Shown here one piece after another: positions 51,106 through 59,660 of a stretch of DNA of 64,000 nt; the stretch's first letter is position 1; every line of letters begins with the position of its first letter. A program made the translations under genes and the position numbers. The DNA lies in the NCBI RefSeq assembly GCF_009183655.1, contig NZ_WEIO01000009.1:1-64000 (forward strand), given 5' to 3'. The DNA comes from Bacillus aerolatus (lineage in GTDB: Bacteria > Bacillota > Bacilli > Bacillales > Domibacillaceae). The notes under the pieces were generated by a model. The model ran no database searches, had not been told where the DNA came from, and saw only the letters and a list, made by a program, of their open reading frames with translations.

Positions 51106-52848
51106 TTGGGGGCTGTATTATCTTATTTAAAACCGTATAAAAATTATATGGCTTTTGCCTGGCTGTTAATGCTTGTGGAACTTGCAGTTGAGTTGATGCA
51201 CCCGCTGTTTATGGCAAAAATTATTGACGAAGGAATTGTTCAGCAAGACATGGGAGCCGTTTATAAATGGGGAGCTTTCATGCTTGGCACGTCTTTGCTT
51301 GCATTTGCTGCCGGCATCATCAATTCTTTCGTTGCCGCTCACGTCGGGCAAAACTTCGGATTTGACTTGCGGGAAAAAATGATTGATAAAGTCCAGTCAT
51401 TTTCTTTTGCAAGCTATAGCCGCTTTGCCGCCTCTTCGTTAATTACCAGGATGACAAATGACGTGACACAGTTGCAAAATGCTGTTTTTATGAGCTTGCG
51501 TATCATGCTGCGCGCGCCGTTAATGGTCATATTCGGAACGGTGATGGCTTTGTTTGTTCACGCCAAGCTGACGATCATCTTGATTATTACCATCCCGCTC
51601 ATGCTCTTTTTTCTATTAAAAATGATGAAAAAAAGTTCTTCTTTGTTCCGCTCGGTCCAACAGCGGCTCGATGGCGTCAATAATGTGATGCAGGAAAACT
51701 TGATAGGCATTCGCATCATCAAGGCCTTTCTTAGATGGAAATATGAAGGCAGCCGTTTTCAGCAGGCGAATGAACGGCTGATGGCACAAACGATCCGCGT
51801 GTTGCGGGTTGTAGAAACGACGACGTCTGTTCTGCTGGTCGTAATGAACAGCAGTTTAATTGTTATTTTATGGTTTGGTTTTGCAGAGTTTTCGAACGGT
51901 ACAGCGACAGCGGGAGAAATTGTGGCCGTTATTAACTATGCAACGAGGATTATTTCTTCATTATCTATTTTTACCTTTATATTAATGGCTTTTTCGAGAG
52001 GGAGAGCTTCCAGCCAGCGGATCGGCGAGCTGTTGGAGGAGCCGGAAGAGCAGGCAGATCAGCGCTGGAAAGGTGCAGCCTTTCAAGCGGGAAGCGGGGA
52101 AATTTCGTTCGAAGGTGTTTCCTTTTCATTTCCGGGAAGTAAAGTGCCTGTCCTTGACGGAGTCACACTAGGCATTCAGCCGGGGAAAACGGCCGCTGTT
52201 TTAGGTGCAACCGGGTCGGGGAAATCCACACTTTTTTATCTTATCCCTCGCTTGTATGAGCCGGATAAAGGAGTGATTCGGATCGATGGTCAGGACATCA
52301 GCACCATTCAGCCGGCATCACTGCGTGAACAAATTGGCTTTGTTCCGCAGGAAGCTCATTTGTTTACTGGAACTGTACGTGAAAACATCGCCTGGGGAAA
52401 AGAAGATGCGACGATGGAAGAAATTATGGAAGCGGCCCGGCGTGCGCAAATTCACGAAACGATCGACGAGCTGCCGGAGAAATACGATACGATGATCGGT
52501 CAAAAAGGCGTCAATTTATCCGGAGGCCAAAAACAGAGGCTGTCGATTGCGCGGGCGCTCATCCGCAAGCCGCTTATATTACTGCTCGATGACAGTACGA
52601 GTGCGTTAGATGTGAAAACAGAAGAGAGCTTGTTGTCGGCTCTTCGGGAAGAAAGCTGCACAACGATTATTATTACGCAGAAAATCAGCACGGCCCTGCA
52701 GGCGGATCAGATTATTTTATTAGAAGACGGCCGAATTGCTGCAGCCGGCAGCCATGAAGAGTTAGAAAATTGTAATGACTTATACCGCAGGATTCTGGCT
52801 TCGCAGTATGGAAAAGGAGGAATGCCGTATGCCAAGGCCAGCCATTAG
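51106..52848 (+). CDS. heterodimeric ABC exporter, subunit with degenerate NBD
   Basis: A 580-residue half-transporter: six membrane helices (about residues 15-320) then an ATPase domain. Walker A is GATGSGKST, the signature LSGGQKQR is intact, but Walker B ends in LLLDDSTSALD (Asp instead of the catalytic Glu), and the switch histidine is Gln (ITQKIST). This is the pattern of the non-catalytic partner in BmrC/D- or TM287/288-type pairs. The start is TTG at 51106, with gaggagg 7 bases upstream; the frame is open from 51070. It overlaps the next subunit by 20 bases. Confidence 0.93.
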   Translation: MGAVLSYLKPYKNYMAFAWLLMLVELAVELMHPLFMAKIIDEGIVQQDMGAVYKWGAFMLGTSLLAFAAGIINSFVAAHVGQNFGFDLREKMIDKVQSFSFASYSRFAASSLITRMTNDVTQLQNAVFMSLRIMLRAPLMVIFGTVMALFVHAKLTIILIITIPLMLFFLLKMMKKSSSLFRSVQQRLDGVNNVMQENLIGIRIIKAFLRWKYEGSRFQQANERLMAQTIRVLRVVETTTSVLLVVMNSSLIVILWFGFAEFSNGTATAGEIVAVINYATRIISSLSIFTFILMAFSRGRASSQRIGELLEEPEEQADQRWKGAAFQAGSGEISFEGVSFSFPGSKVPVLDGVTLGIQPGKTAAVLGATGSGKSTLFYLIPRLYEPDKGVIRIDGQDISTIQPASLREQIGFVPQEAHLFTGTVRENIAWGKEDATMEEIMEAARRAQIHETIDELPEKYDTMIGQKGVNLSGGQKQRLSIARALIRKPLILLLDDSTSALDVKTEESLLSALREESCTTIIITQKISTALQADQIILLEDGRIAAAGSHEELENCNDLYRRILASQYGKGGMPYAKASH

Positions 52849-54625
52849 GGCTCATTCGCACAGCCATCAAGCTCATTTAAGGCAGAAACCGCAAATTAAA
52901 GAACTGCTGCCAACATTGAAAAGGCTGGCTGGCTATCTTGCGAGACGGAAAGGGCTGCTCCTTCTCGTTGTCCTGATGGTGGCGGCAAGTTCTTTGTTGG
53001 GATTGCTTGGGCCTTTCCTCGTTGGAACAGCAATTGACGATTTTATTATTAAAGAAGATAAACACGGGCTGCTTTTGTTGCTAATTCAGCTTGGTGTAGT
53101 ATATGTCTTTTATTCGCTGTCTATTTTTTTACAAAACTATTGGATGGCAGGAATTGCTCAAAAAACTGTGTGCGAAATGCGGACAGAATTATTTGCCCAC
53201 CTTCATCAATTGCCTCTGTCCTTTTTTGATAAGCGCCAGCACGGCGAGTTAATGAGCCGGGTGACGAATGATATTGAAAACATCAGCAGTACGTTGAACA
53301 GTTCCGTTATTCAAATTGCATCCAGTGTGTTGACGCTTACAGGAGCAATAACCGTCATGCTTTACTTGAGCCCAATATTGACGGCGGTTACTTTAGTTAT
53401 TGTGCCGCTTTTATATGTTGGAATGAACTGGATTACGAGCCGGACGCGCCGTCTGTTTAAAGAGCAGCAGCGCCACTTGGGAGAATTGAACGGGTTTGTG
53501 GAAGAAGCGGTATCGAGTAAACATATCGTTAAAATGTTTTCCCAGGAAGAAAAAATAGCAATGGAATTTAGCGAAAGAAATGCCAAGCTGAAGAAAGCGG
53601 GATATTGGGCGCAGACGTATTCCGGTTTTATTCCGAAGCTGATGAATATGCTAAACAACCTCAGCTTTGCGTTAATTGCTGGCGCAGGAGGACTGCTCGC
53701 GTTAAACGGGCTAGTAACAGTTGGCATGATCGTTATCTTCGCGGAATATTCGCGGCAATTCACCCGTCCGCTCAATGATTTAGCGAACCAGTTTAATACG
53801 CTGCTTTCTGCTGTAGCAGGAGCGGAGCGGGTGTTTGATATGTTGGATACTGAAAAAGAAGAGCAGGAACGAAAAGATTTACTGCGATTAGATGAAGTGA
53901 GCGGAGACATTGAATTTCGCCGCGTGTCTTTTTCTTACGAGAAAGGCAAGCAGACAATTAAGGAAATTAATTTTGAAGCAAATCGAGGGGACATGGTCGC
54001 TCTCGTTGGGCCGACCGGATCAGGGAAAACGACGATCATTAACCTGCTCGCCCGCTTTTATGAACAGGACAGCGGAGCTATTTTCATTGATGGTCATGAC
54101 AGTTCCACTATTTCGCGGCAGGAACTACGCAAGCATATGGGCTTTGTTTTGCAGGAGTCATTTTTATTTGAAGGAACGATAAGAGAAAATATCCGCTACG
54201 GACGATTGAATGCATCCGATGAGGAAGTGGAGACAGCGGCACGGGCGGCCAATGCCCATTCATTTATTATGAAGCTGCTGGACGGCTATGAGACGAAACT
54301 GCAGCACGAAGGAGCGGGCATCAGCCAGGGACAGAAGCAGCTGCTGGCAATCGCAAGAGCTATACTTGCAGATCCGGCGATCTTAATTCTTGATGAAGCG
54401 ACAAGCAGCATCGATACGATCACAGAAATGTACATTCAAGAAGCACTCGACCGTCTCATGAAAGGCCGAACGAGCGTCGTCATTGCCCACCGGTTGAATA
54501 CGATCCGGCGCGCGGACCAAATACTCGTACTCAATCGGGGCCGGATCATTGAACGCGGCACTCATGACCAACTTGTGCAAGAGGAAGGACATTACGCAGA
54601 GCTGATCGCTGCGTCAGAAGCATAA
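52829..54625 (+). CDS. heterodimeric ABC exporter, catalytic subunit
   Basis: A 598-residue half-transporter, partner of the preceding protein. Walker A GPTGSGKTT, Walker B LILDEATSSID with catalytic Glu, and switch His in IAHRLNTI are all canonical, while the signature reads ISQGQKQ rather than SGGQ. Thus one composite ATP site (this Walker A/B with the partner's LSGGQ) is intact and the other is degenerate, as in known heterodimeric exporters. The N-terminal ~20 residues are His-rich (RAHSHSHQAH). The ATG at 52829 has aaaggagg upstream. Export of drugs or lipids is likely, substrate unknown. Confidence 0.93.
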   Translation: MPRPAIRAHSHSHQAHLRQKPQIKELLPTLKRLAGYLARRKGLLLLVVLMVAASSLLGLLGPFLVGTAIDDFIIKEDKHGLLLLLIQLGVVYVFYSLSIFLQNYWMAGIAQKTVCEMRTELFAHLHQLPLSFFDKRQHGELMSRVTNDIENISSTLNSSVIQIASSVLTLTGAITVMLYLSPILTAVTLVIVPLLYVGMNWITSRTRRLFKEQQRHLGELNGFVEEAVSSKHIVKMFSQEEKIAMEFSERNAKLKKAGYWAQTYSGFIPKLMNMLNNLSFALIAGAGGLLALNGLVTVGMIVIFAEYSRQFTRPLNDLANQFNTLLSAVAGAERVFDMLDTEKEEQERKDLLRLDEVSGDIEFRRVSFSYEKGKQTIKEINFEANRGDMVALVGPTGSGKTTIINLLARFYEQDSGAIFIDGHDSSTISRQELRKHMGFVLQESFLFEGTIRENIRYGRLNASDEEVETAARAANAHSFIMKLLDGYETKLQHEGAGISQGQKQLLAIARAILADPAILILDEATSSIDTITEMYIQEALDRLMKGRTSVVIAHRLNTIRRADQILVLNRGRIIERGTHDQLVQEEGHYAELIAASEA

Positions 54626-54628
54626 AGG

Positions 54629-54673
54629 CCTGACCCCCACCGCTATAAAGTGGTGAAGGGGTCAGGATTTTTT
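54629..54673 (+). terminator. terminator of the ABC pair
   Basis: cctgaccccc pairs with the ggggtcagg at 54658-54666, with an inner cacc/ggtg stem, then a run of T. The GACCCC/GGGGTC arms match the palindrome at 23507. Confidence 0.88.
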
Positions 54674-54745
54674 ATGAACGGAGCTGGTTTTATCATGAAA
54701 GAAAGCAGTTTTTCATGAATGGGGCATATTTTATCCTGAATCAGT
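54674..54745 (+). repeat. degenerate 20/21-bp repeats, four copies
   Basis: After the terminator T tract, ATGAA-type cores occur at 54674 (ATGAACGG), 54695 (ATGAAAG), 54715 (ATGAATG) and 54736 (CTGAATC), spaced 21, 20 and 21 bp, each preceded by a T-rich run. This is the same periodicity as the arrays at 34839 and 38387. It lies between the ABC terminator and rlmCD. Confidence 0.6.
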
Positions 54746-54822
54746 GCTTCTTTGCTGTTTAATCTTACTATGTGGTAGAATAGCTTTCGATTCTAAGAAA
54801 AAATAAAAAAGGGTGAGTAATC

Positions 54823-56193
54823 GTGGCAAAAATTCAAGCCCCTGTTCAAAAAAATCAAACGTTAGAAGTGACTTTCGAAGATTTAACTCATGATGGGAAT
54901 GCAGTCGCAAAGGTGGAGGGCTATCCGCTGTTTGTAGCAGGAGCGTTGCCAGGGGAAACAGGACGCATTCAAGTAACAAAAGTAAATAAAGGCTACGGTT
55001 TTGGCCGTCTGATTGAGCTTTTCGAAAAAAGCCAACATCGGATTGACGTGCCAGCCTCCGAAGCGCACAAATATGGAGGAACCCAGCTCCAGCACATAAG
55101 CTATGAAGGGCAGCTTCAATTTAAAGAAAAACAAGTACGAGAAGCACTTACCCGAATTGGCAAATTGGAGGACGTAAAGGTTCATCCCGTTTTGGGCATG
55201 AAAGAGCCCTGGTACTATCGAAACAAAGCTCAAGTACCTGTGGGAGAGAAAGATGGCAAGCTGATTGCCGGCTTTTTTAAACCACGCAGTCATGAAATTG
55301 TCGATACGGACGAAAGTATTATCCAGCTTCCGGCAGTAAATGAAGCCATACAGACAGTGAAGGAAATTTGCAGCGAGTTGGGGATAAAAGCGTATGATGA
55401 GACGGCACATAAAGGAACTCTCCGCCATATTATGGCACGCTATGGAAAAACAACAGGAGAACTCATGGTTGTCCTTATTACTAGAACGGCCGACTTTCCT
55501 CATAAAAATCAAATCGTGGAAGAACTCATTTCTCGTCTGCCTAACGTAAAATCCATTGTTCATAACATTAACACGAAGCGGACGAACGTGATTATGGGCG
55601 AGACAACAAAAGTACTCTGGGGAAATGAAGTCATCTACGACTATATAGGCGATGTGAAGTTCGCCATTTCAGCGAGATCCTTTTACCAAGTCAACCCTGT
55701 TCAAACAAAAGTACTCTATGACAAGGCGTTACAATATGCCGGCCTGACTGGCAGTGAAACCGTCATCGACGCCTACTGCGGCATCGGAACGATTTCCCTG
55801 TTCCTTGCACAAAAAGCAAGGCACGTATTCGGTGTCGAAATTGTCCCTGAAGCTATCGAAGATGCCAAACGAAACGCCGAACTGAACGAAATTGACAATG
55901 CCGAGTTCGCCGTTGGAAAAGCAGAAGACATCATCACCGAATGGTACAATCAAGGCAACAAGGCGGATGTGCTCGTCGTCGACCCGCCGCGCAAAGGCTG
56001 TGACGAAGCGCTATTGCAGACGATTATTGATATGAAGCCAAAAAAAGTTGTCTATGTTTCCTGTAACCCGGCTACATTGGCGCGGGACCTGAGGATATTG
56101 GAGGATGGGGGATACAAGACAGTGGAAGTACAGCCAGTGGATATGTTTCCGCAGACGACGCATTGTGAGGCGGTTGCTTGGTTGGAATTCTAA
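54823..56193 (+). CDS. rlmCD: 23S rRNA uracil-C5 methyltransferase RlmCD, without Fe-S cysteines
   Basis: A 456-residue TrmA/RumA-family enzyme, syntenic with B. subtilis rlmCD (yefA), which methylates U747 and U1939 of 23S rRNA. It has an N-terminal TRAM domain (about 11-70), SAM motifs around [27 protein letters not shown], and catalytic Cys in [13 protein letters not shown]. The [4Fe-4S] ligands of the family (CxxxxxCGGC and a later Cys) are absent: the aligned positions read Ala78, Tyr84, Thr87 and Ser165. GTG start at 54823, aaagggtg upstream. Confidence 0.93.
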   Translation: MAKIQAPVQKNQTLEVTFEDLTHDGNAVAKVEGYPLFVAGALPGETGRIQVTKVNKGYGFGRLIELFEKSQHRIDVPASEAHKYGGTQLQHISYEGQLQFKEKQVREALTRIGKLEDVKVHPVLGMKEPWYYRNKAQVPVGEKDGKLIAGFFKPRSHEIVDTDESIIQLPAVNEAIQTVKEICSELGIKAYDETAHKGTLRHIMARYGKTTGELMVVLITRTADFPHKNQIVEELISRLPNVKSIVHNINTKRTNVIMGETTKVLWGNEVIYDYIGDVKFAISARSFYQVNPVQTKVLYDKALQYAGLTGSETVIDAYCGIGTISLFLAQKARHVFGVEIVPEAIEDAKRNAELNEIDNAEFAVGKAEDIITEWYNQGNKADVLVVDPPRKGCDEALLQTIIDMKPKKVVYVSCNPATLARDLRILEDGGYKTVEVQPVDMFPQTTHCEAVAWLEF

Positions 56194-56332
56194 TTCTAAT
56201 CCTAATCCATTAATAGACGCTTCTCAAAAACAATTAACATTTCCCATTCAGGATCGATTTTCGTTAAAATAAACATTTCCGATTTTCACAATAGTTCTTT
56301 CACAAATTATAAATGTCCAAGTGTACTTGTGT

Positions 56333-56362
56333 TTGATAATAAGTTATTAAGCATGATATAAG
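56333..56362 (+). promoter_or_regulatory. possible promoter of dus
   Basis: TTGATA (56333-56338) and TATAAG (56357-56362) with an 18-bp spacer, 64 bases ahead of the dus start, in a 232-bp AT-rich gap that otherwise shows no feature. Confidence 0.4.
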
Positions 56363-56425
56363 TGTAAAAGAAGTGGAACATTTGGCTTTATATTTTTTGG
56401 ACGAGAGTTTGAAATTGTATCCATA

Positions 56426-57409
56426 ATGAGAGGATTTGAGTTTGAGTTGATAGATAATTTTTGGCGTGATTTACCACGACCATTTTTTGTACTCGCACCA
56501 ATGGAAGATGTGACGGATGTTGTTTTTCGCCATGTAGTGAGTAAAGCAGGTAGACCTGATGTGTTTTTTACAGAGTTTACAAACACGGATAGCTATTGTC
56601 ATCCAGAGGGCATGAAAAGTGTGCGTGGCCGTTTGATTTTTACAGAAGATGAACAGCCAATGGTTGCACATATATGGGGGGATAAGCCCGAATATTTCCG
56701 TCAAATGAGTATTGGCATGGCAGAGCTAGGATTTAAAGGCATCGATATTAATATGGGCTGCCCTGTACCGAATGTGGCATCGAGAGGGAAAGGTAGTGGC
56801 CTTATTCTGCGTCCAGACGTTGCAGCAGAACTTATTCAAGCAGCAAAAGCGGGCGGACTGCCTGTCAGCGTGAAAACACGACTTGGCTATAAGGATGTAA
56901 ATGAGTGGGAGGAGTGGCTAACGCATATTTTAAAACAGGATATTGCGAACCTTTCTATTCATTTACGTACAAGAAAGGAAATGAGCCAAGTAGATGCGCA
57001 TTGGGAGCTAATTCCGGAAATCAAAAAATTACGTGACCGTATCGCACCAAATACGCTGCTAACAATCAATGGAGACATTCCTGACCGTCAAACTGGGCTG
57101 CAGCTTGCTGAACAATATGGTATTGATGGCGTTATGATCGGGCGAGGTATTTTTAAAAATCCTTTTGCTTTTGAAAAAGAGCCAAAAGAGCATAGCAGTA
57201 AAGAATACCTTGATCTTTTAAGACTGCAGCTTGATCTTCAAGATCAATATGCGGAAGCACTGCCACGTTCAATCACAGGGCTTCATCGCTTTTTCAAAAT
57301 TTATGTCAAAGGATTCCGTGGAGCTGGTGAATTAAGAAATCAATTGATGAACACGAAATCAACAGATGAAGTGCGTGCATTGCTTGATAACTTTGGAAAA
57401 GAATGTTGA
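56426..57409 (+). CDS. tRNA-dihydrouridine synthase family protein
   Basis: A 327-residue FMN-dependent Dus that reduces uridines in tRNA. FMN-site start [10 protein letters not shown] (about 22-31), catalytic Cys112 in [18 protein letters not shown], and the phosphate-binding [13 protein letters not shown] are clear. No clear ribosome site precedes the ATG at 56426; a TTG at 56447 is an alternative. The region is more AT-rich than the neighbouring housekeeping genes, and the gene sits 24 bp from the TnpB element, so horizontal origin is possible. Confidence 0.85.
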   Translation: MRGFEFELIDNFWRDLPRPFFVLAPMEDVTDVVFRHVVSKAGRPDVFFTEFTNTDSYCHPEGMKSVRGRLIFTEDEQPMVAHIWGDKPEYFRQMSIGMAELGFKGIDINMGCPVPNVASRGKGSGLILRPDVAAELIQAAKAGGLPVSVKTRLGYKDVNEWEEWLTHILKQDIANLSIHLRTRKEMSQVDAHWELIPEIKKLRDRIAPNTLLTINGDIPDRQTGLQLAEQYGIDGVMIGRGIFKNPFAFEKEPKEHSSKEYLDLLRLQLDLQDQYAEALPRSITGLHRFFKIYVKGFRGAGELRNQLMNTKSTDEVRALLDNFGKEC

Positions 57410-57432
57410 TGGGACGGGGACAGTGAAATGAT

Positions 57433-57625
57433 CTGAAACTCCCACGGCTAAAGCAGTGGGGTTCTTGAGCGACTAACTTGCCTCTTCTGCACTCTCCCGT
57501 CCACCCAAGGTGCAGGCAGGGTACAACATACAGATACTGCAAAGCGTTTGCTCAAGACTTCGACAGCCAAACACCGCAGAGATGCTTACCGGCTGTTTCG
57601 GCTCGTTTCGAAACCGGAAAATCAT
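57433..57625 (-). ncRNA. probable omega-RNA / right end of the TnpB element
   Basis: The ~190 bases downstream of the TnpB stop are rich in nested inverted repeats: cttgagc (57464-57470) with gctcaag (57550-57556), ctgcac (57487) with gtgcag (57510), and a terminal hairpin cccac/gtggg (57441-57460) with loop ggctaaagca. On the minus strand the end reads ...tttagccgtgggagtttcag, the form typical of IS605-family right ends and omega-RNA 3' ends. The guide would then be copied from about 57432 downward, toward dus. Confidence 0.65.
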
Positions 57626-59095
57626 TTAAAAACCAAAACTAGGAATGCGTGTACACACAGTTGTTTGAATTCGTTCGATTTCTCTGTCGTGCAGCTGTTT
57701 AAATAATGGATAGTCCGCTATACAAGCTGGCCGATCGATTTGGTCTAGTGTATCCGTCACATGCTTGATGAGAAAAGCAGAATAAAGGTCACGCTGAATA
57801 CGCTCTCCTTCTATTACATTCCAGCGGTCGGAAAGCTTCTTTTTAACCAATTGGTCCGTTTCATGATTATACTGGCTTGCCTTTACTTTAGCGGTGTGAA
57901 TATATTGCACTTCCAGGCTGATAGCTTTCAATTTCAGCTCAAGGATCGACACAAACAGCGCGGGGGCCTTCCGGGCGAGTGAGCGGCCAAACCGTTTCTT
58001 GCTCTTGAAACGTCCGCCGCTGTTTTTCGCTGTTTCTTTGGCCCGTTTTTGAAGCGCCTTGAAAGACATCGTTTCAATGAAAAATTGGTCGCCCTGCTCG
58101 ATCAGTTCATTGGCCAGCCGGCAGTGATCCTGTCTACGCCGGCTGGCATTCACACGGCTTAGTTCGCGATAGCGTCCTTTTAGCTGATGATACCTTTTAG
58201 AGAAGACCCATTTCCCCATCGTTTTCTTGATCGCACCATCGCTGTCGTACTTTCCAGGATTCATCGCCCTTTTGCTTCTGTCCATGGCCCGCTGAACGAG
58301 CCGAATGTCTTTTTGAACATTGATCACCGATGGGGCAAGTTCAAGCAGCGAAGCCTTTGCGTTCGATACAATGGCGACCGTCTGCGTGCCGATATCGATG
58401 CCGACTTTACCCGTGCCTCGCCGTCCTTTTTGTCCGTTTCGGTTGTATTTGACCGGTGGTGTGCCCTCTAACACCAATTGCACATAATATCGGATCTGTC
58501 CCTTCATCCACCGGCGGAGAAGACGGCAGTATTTCACGCGATCCTTCAGCGCTAGGTGCGCATAGGCATCCCCTTCTTTCAGCCTGACAGCCATAGAAAG
58601 GCCGAGCCAGTGTACCATGCCTTCTTTATAGCGGATGCCGGCTGTATTTTGCTTCCCTTCCACTGAACGCATCTCGCCAAACCGTTTGAAGGACAATTTT
58701 TTCGCTTCTCCAAACTGTACTTTTTGAACGGCGTCAAACGCACGGGTAGCGAGTTTTTGGGCTGCCTGCGAATCGATCAGATGCTTGAACGTTCGCTGCA
58801 TGGGTTTCACAAAGTCGTGAAGAGCGTACTCTTCAAACCTAAACCGCTGATTTACTGATTGAAAGGCGGCGGCACGGGCTTTTCGTTCTGCGGATGTAGA
58901 GGCTGGCAGCTTCCGTGCTCTTCGGTAGGCTTTTGACTCCCGCATGACACGAAGCCGTTTTTCCGCTTCTCTCAAACAGGCATTATATAGGCGGCGGGCC
59001 GTTTCAAACCGTTTCTCCAGATGGTGGAGCTGATTTTTTTCCACCTTTAGCGGCAAAGTTAACACATAGCTTGGGGTTGATCGTTTAGCTGCCAA
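57626..59095 (-). CDS. TnpB (IS200/IS605 OrfB-type) RNA-guided nuclease family protein, zinc ribbon lost
   Basis: A 489-residue TnpB-family protein. RuvC-like residues appear intact: Asp234 in VGIDIGTQT, Glu341 in FFIETMSF, Asp436 in IQRDLYSAF. In related Bacillus proteins the last Asp is preceded by a CxxC...CxC zinc ribbon; here the equivalent region (about 407-431) reads SQYNHETD...NVIEGE with no cysteine. The start is TTG at 59093-59095 with aagggtg upstream. No tnpA transposase lies nearby, so the element is non-autonomous or domesticated. GC content looks higher than in the flanking genes. Confidence 0.88.
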   Translation of the reverse strand: MAAKRSTPSYVLTLPLKVEKNQLHHLEKRFETARRLYNACLREAEKRLRVMRESKAYRRARKLPASTSAERKARAAAFQSVNQRFRFEEYALHDFVKPMQRTFKHLIDSQAAQKLATRAFDAVQKVQFGEAKKLSFKRFGEMRSVEGKQNTAGIRYKEGMVHWLGLSMAVRLKEGDAYAHLALKDRVKYCRLLRRWMKGQIRYYVQLVLEGTPPVKYNRNGQKGRRGTGKVGIDIGTQTVAIVSNAKASLLELAPSVINVQKDIRLVQRAMDRSKRAMNPGKYDSDGAIKKTMGKWVFSKRYHQLKGRYRELSRVNASRRRQDHCRLANELIEQGDQFFIETMSFKALQKRAKETAKNSGGRFKSKKRFGRSLARKAPALFVSILELKLKAISLEVQYIHTAKVKASQYNHETDQLVKKKLSDRWNVIEGERIQRDLYSAFLIKHVTDTLDQIDRPACIADYPLFKQLHDREIERIQTTVCTRIPSFGF

Positions 59096-59431
59096 CTCCT
59101 ATACACCCTTTCTTAAAATCATTTAAAGAAAGCTGATAAAAAAACGATCATACGTTCTCATTTTGGTTGTATAATGGTTTGAATAAAAAAGCAAGAACAT
59201 TCAAATATTTCAAAAAGATAAAGAACGACCCGGCCGAATCTGTTGAACCGGATGCACCCGGTTCCGATTCGGAGCCGATTCATCCCATGCCTAAAGTTCA
59301 TGGGCTGAATCGGCTAAAATTCTGTAATAAACCCACCAGCACCCTTGTGTTGCCACATACACTCCTCACTTGTGGAGTGCTGTTCACTGCTTGTTAGGGA
59401 AGATCAAGAAGAGTTGTAACAGTGAGTAGAG

Positions 59432-59456
59432 AGCCTTTCCTTTTGGAGAGGCTTTT
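59432..59456 (+). terminator. hairpin terminator in the TnpB flank
   Basis: Stem agcctttcc (59432-59440) / ggagaggct (59445-59453, one G-U pair), loop tttt, followed by TTT. No plus-strand gene precedes it in this gap, so it may belong to a lost gene. Confidence 0.6.
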
Positions 59457-59480
59457 GGAGTTTTCAGGTATGAAAATAAT

Positions 59481-59523
59481 AAAGTACCCCCTAGTGAAGG
59501 TTCATCTAGAGGGTACTTTTCTT
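59481..59523. terminator. bidirectional hairpin
   Basis: Stem aaagtaccccctag (59481-59494) with ctagagggtacttt (59506-59519), 13 of 14 positions paired, flanked by A and T runs on both sides. It could end the minus-strand ECF gene transcript as well as a plus-strand one. Confidence 0.7.
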
Positions 59524-59660
59524 CTTTTTGTCTTTCAGCCGTGGGTCAAATTGAGCCGCTTGTTACTGTTTAATATTATACATAAACAAAGCTATGCACA
59601 TATGCACGTAATAATCTTAGGAGGGTTTACTTCCTTTTTTTAATTATCTATTATTTTTCT

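Larger units (their letters stand above)
59096..59660. other. structured region at the left end of the TnpB element
   Basis: This 565-bp region has no convincing gene. It holds two nested palindromes: ccgaatc/gattcgg enclosing gaaccgg/ccggttc (59234-59272), and a 16-bp near-perfect hairpin (59273-59289 with 59299-59315) whose loop cctaaagtt resembles the right-end loop ggctaaagca. Other features are a cactcc/ggagtg hairpin near 59360, a terminator at 59432-59456, and another at 59481-59523. A short frame at 59167-59397 crosses both palindromes and is not supported. Confidence 0.6.

Noticed and set aside
57761-57982. Plus-strand frames inside tnpB
   Set aside because: Opposite to a 489-codon gene with clear family motifs; no independent support.
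59167-59397. 76-residue plus-strand frame in the TnpB flank
   Set aside because: It starts at a TTG without a ribosome site and crosses both palindromes; protein composition matches no family.
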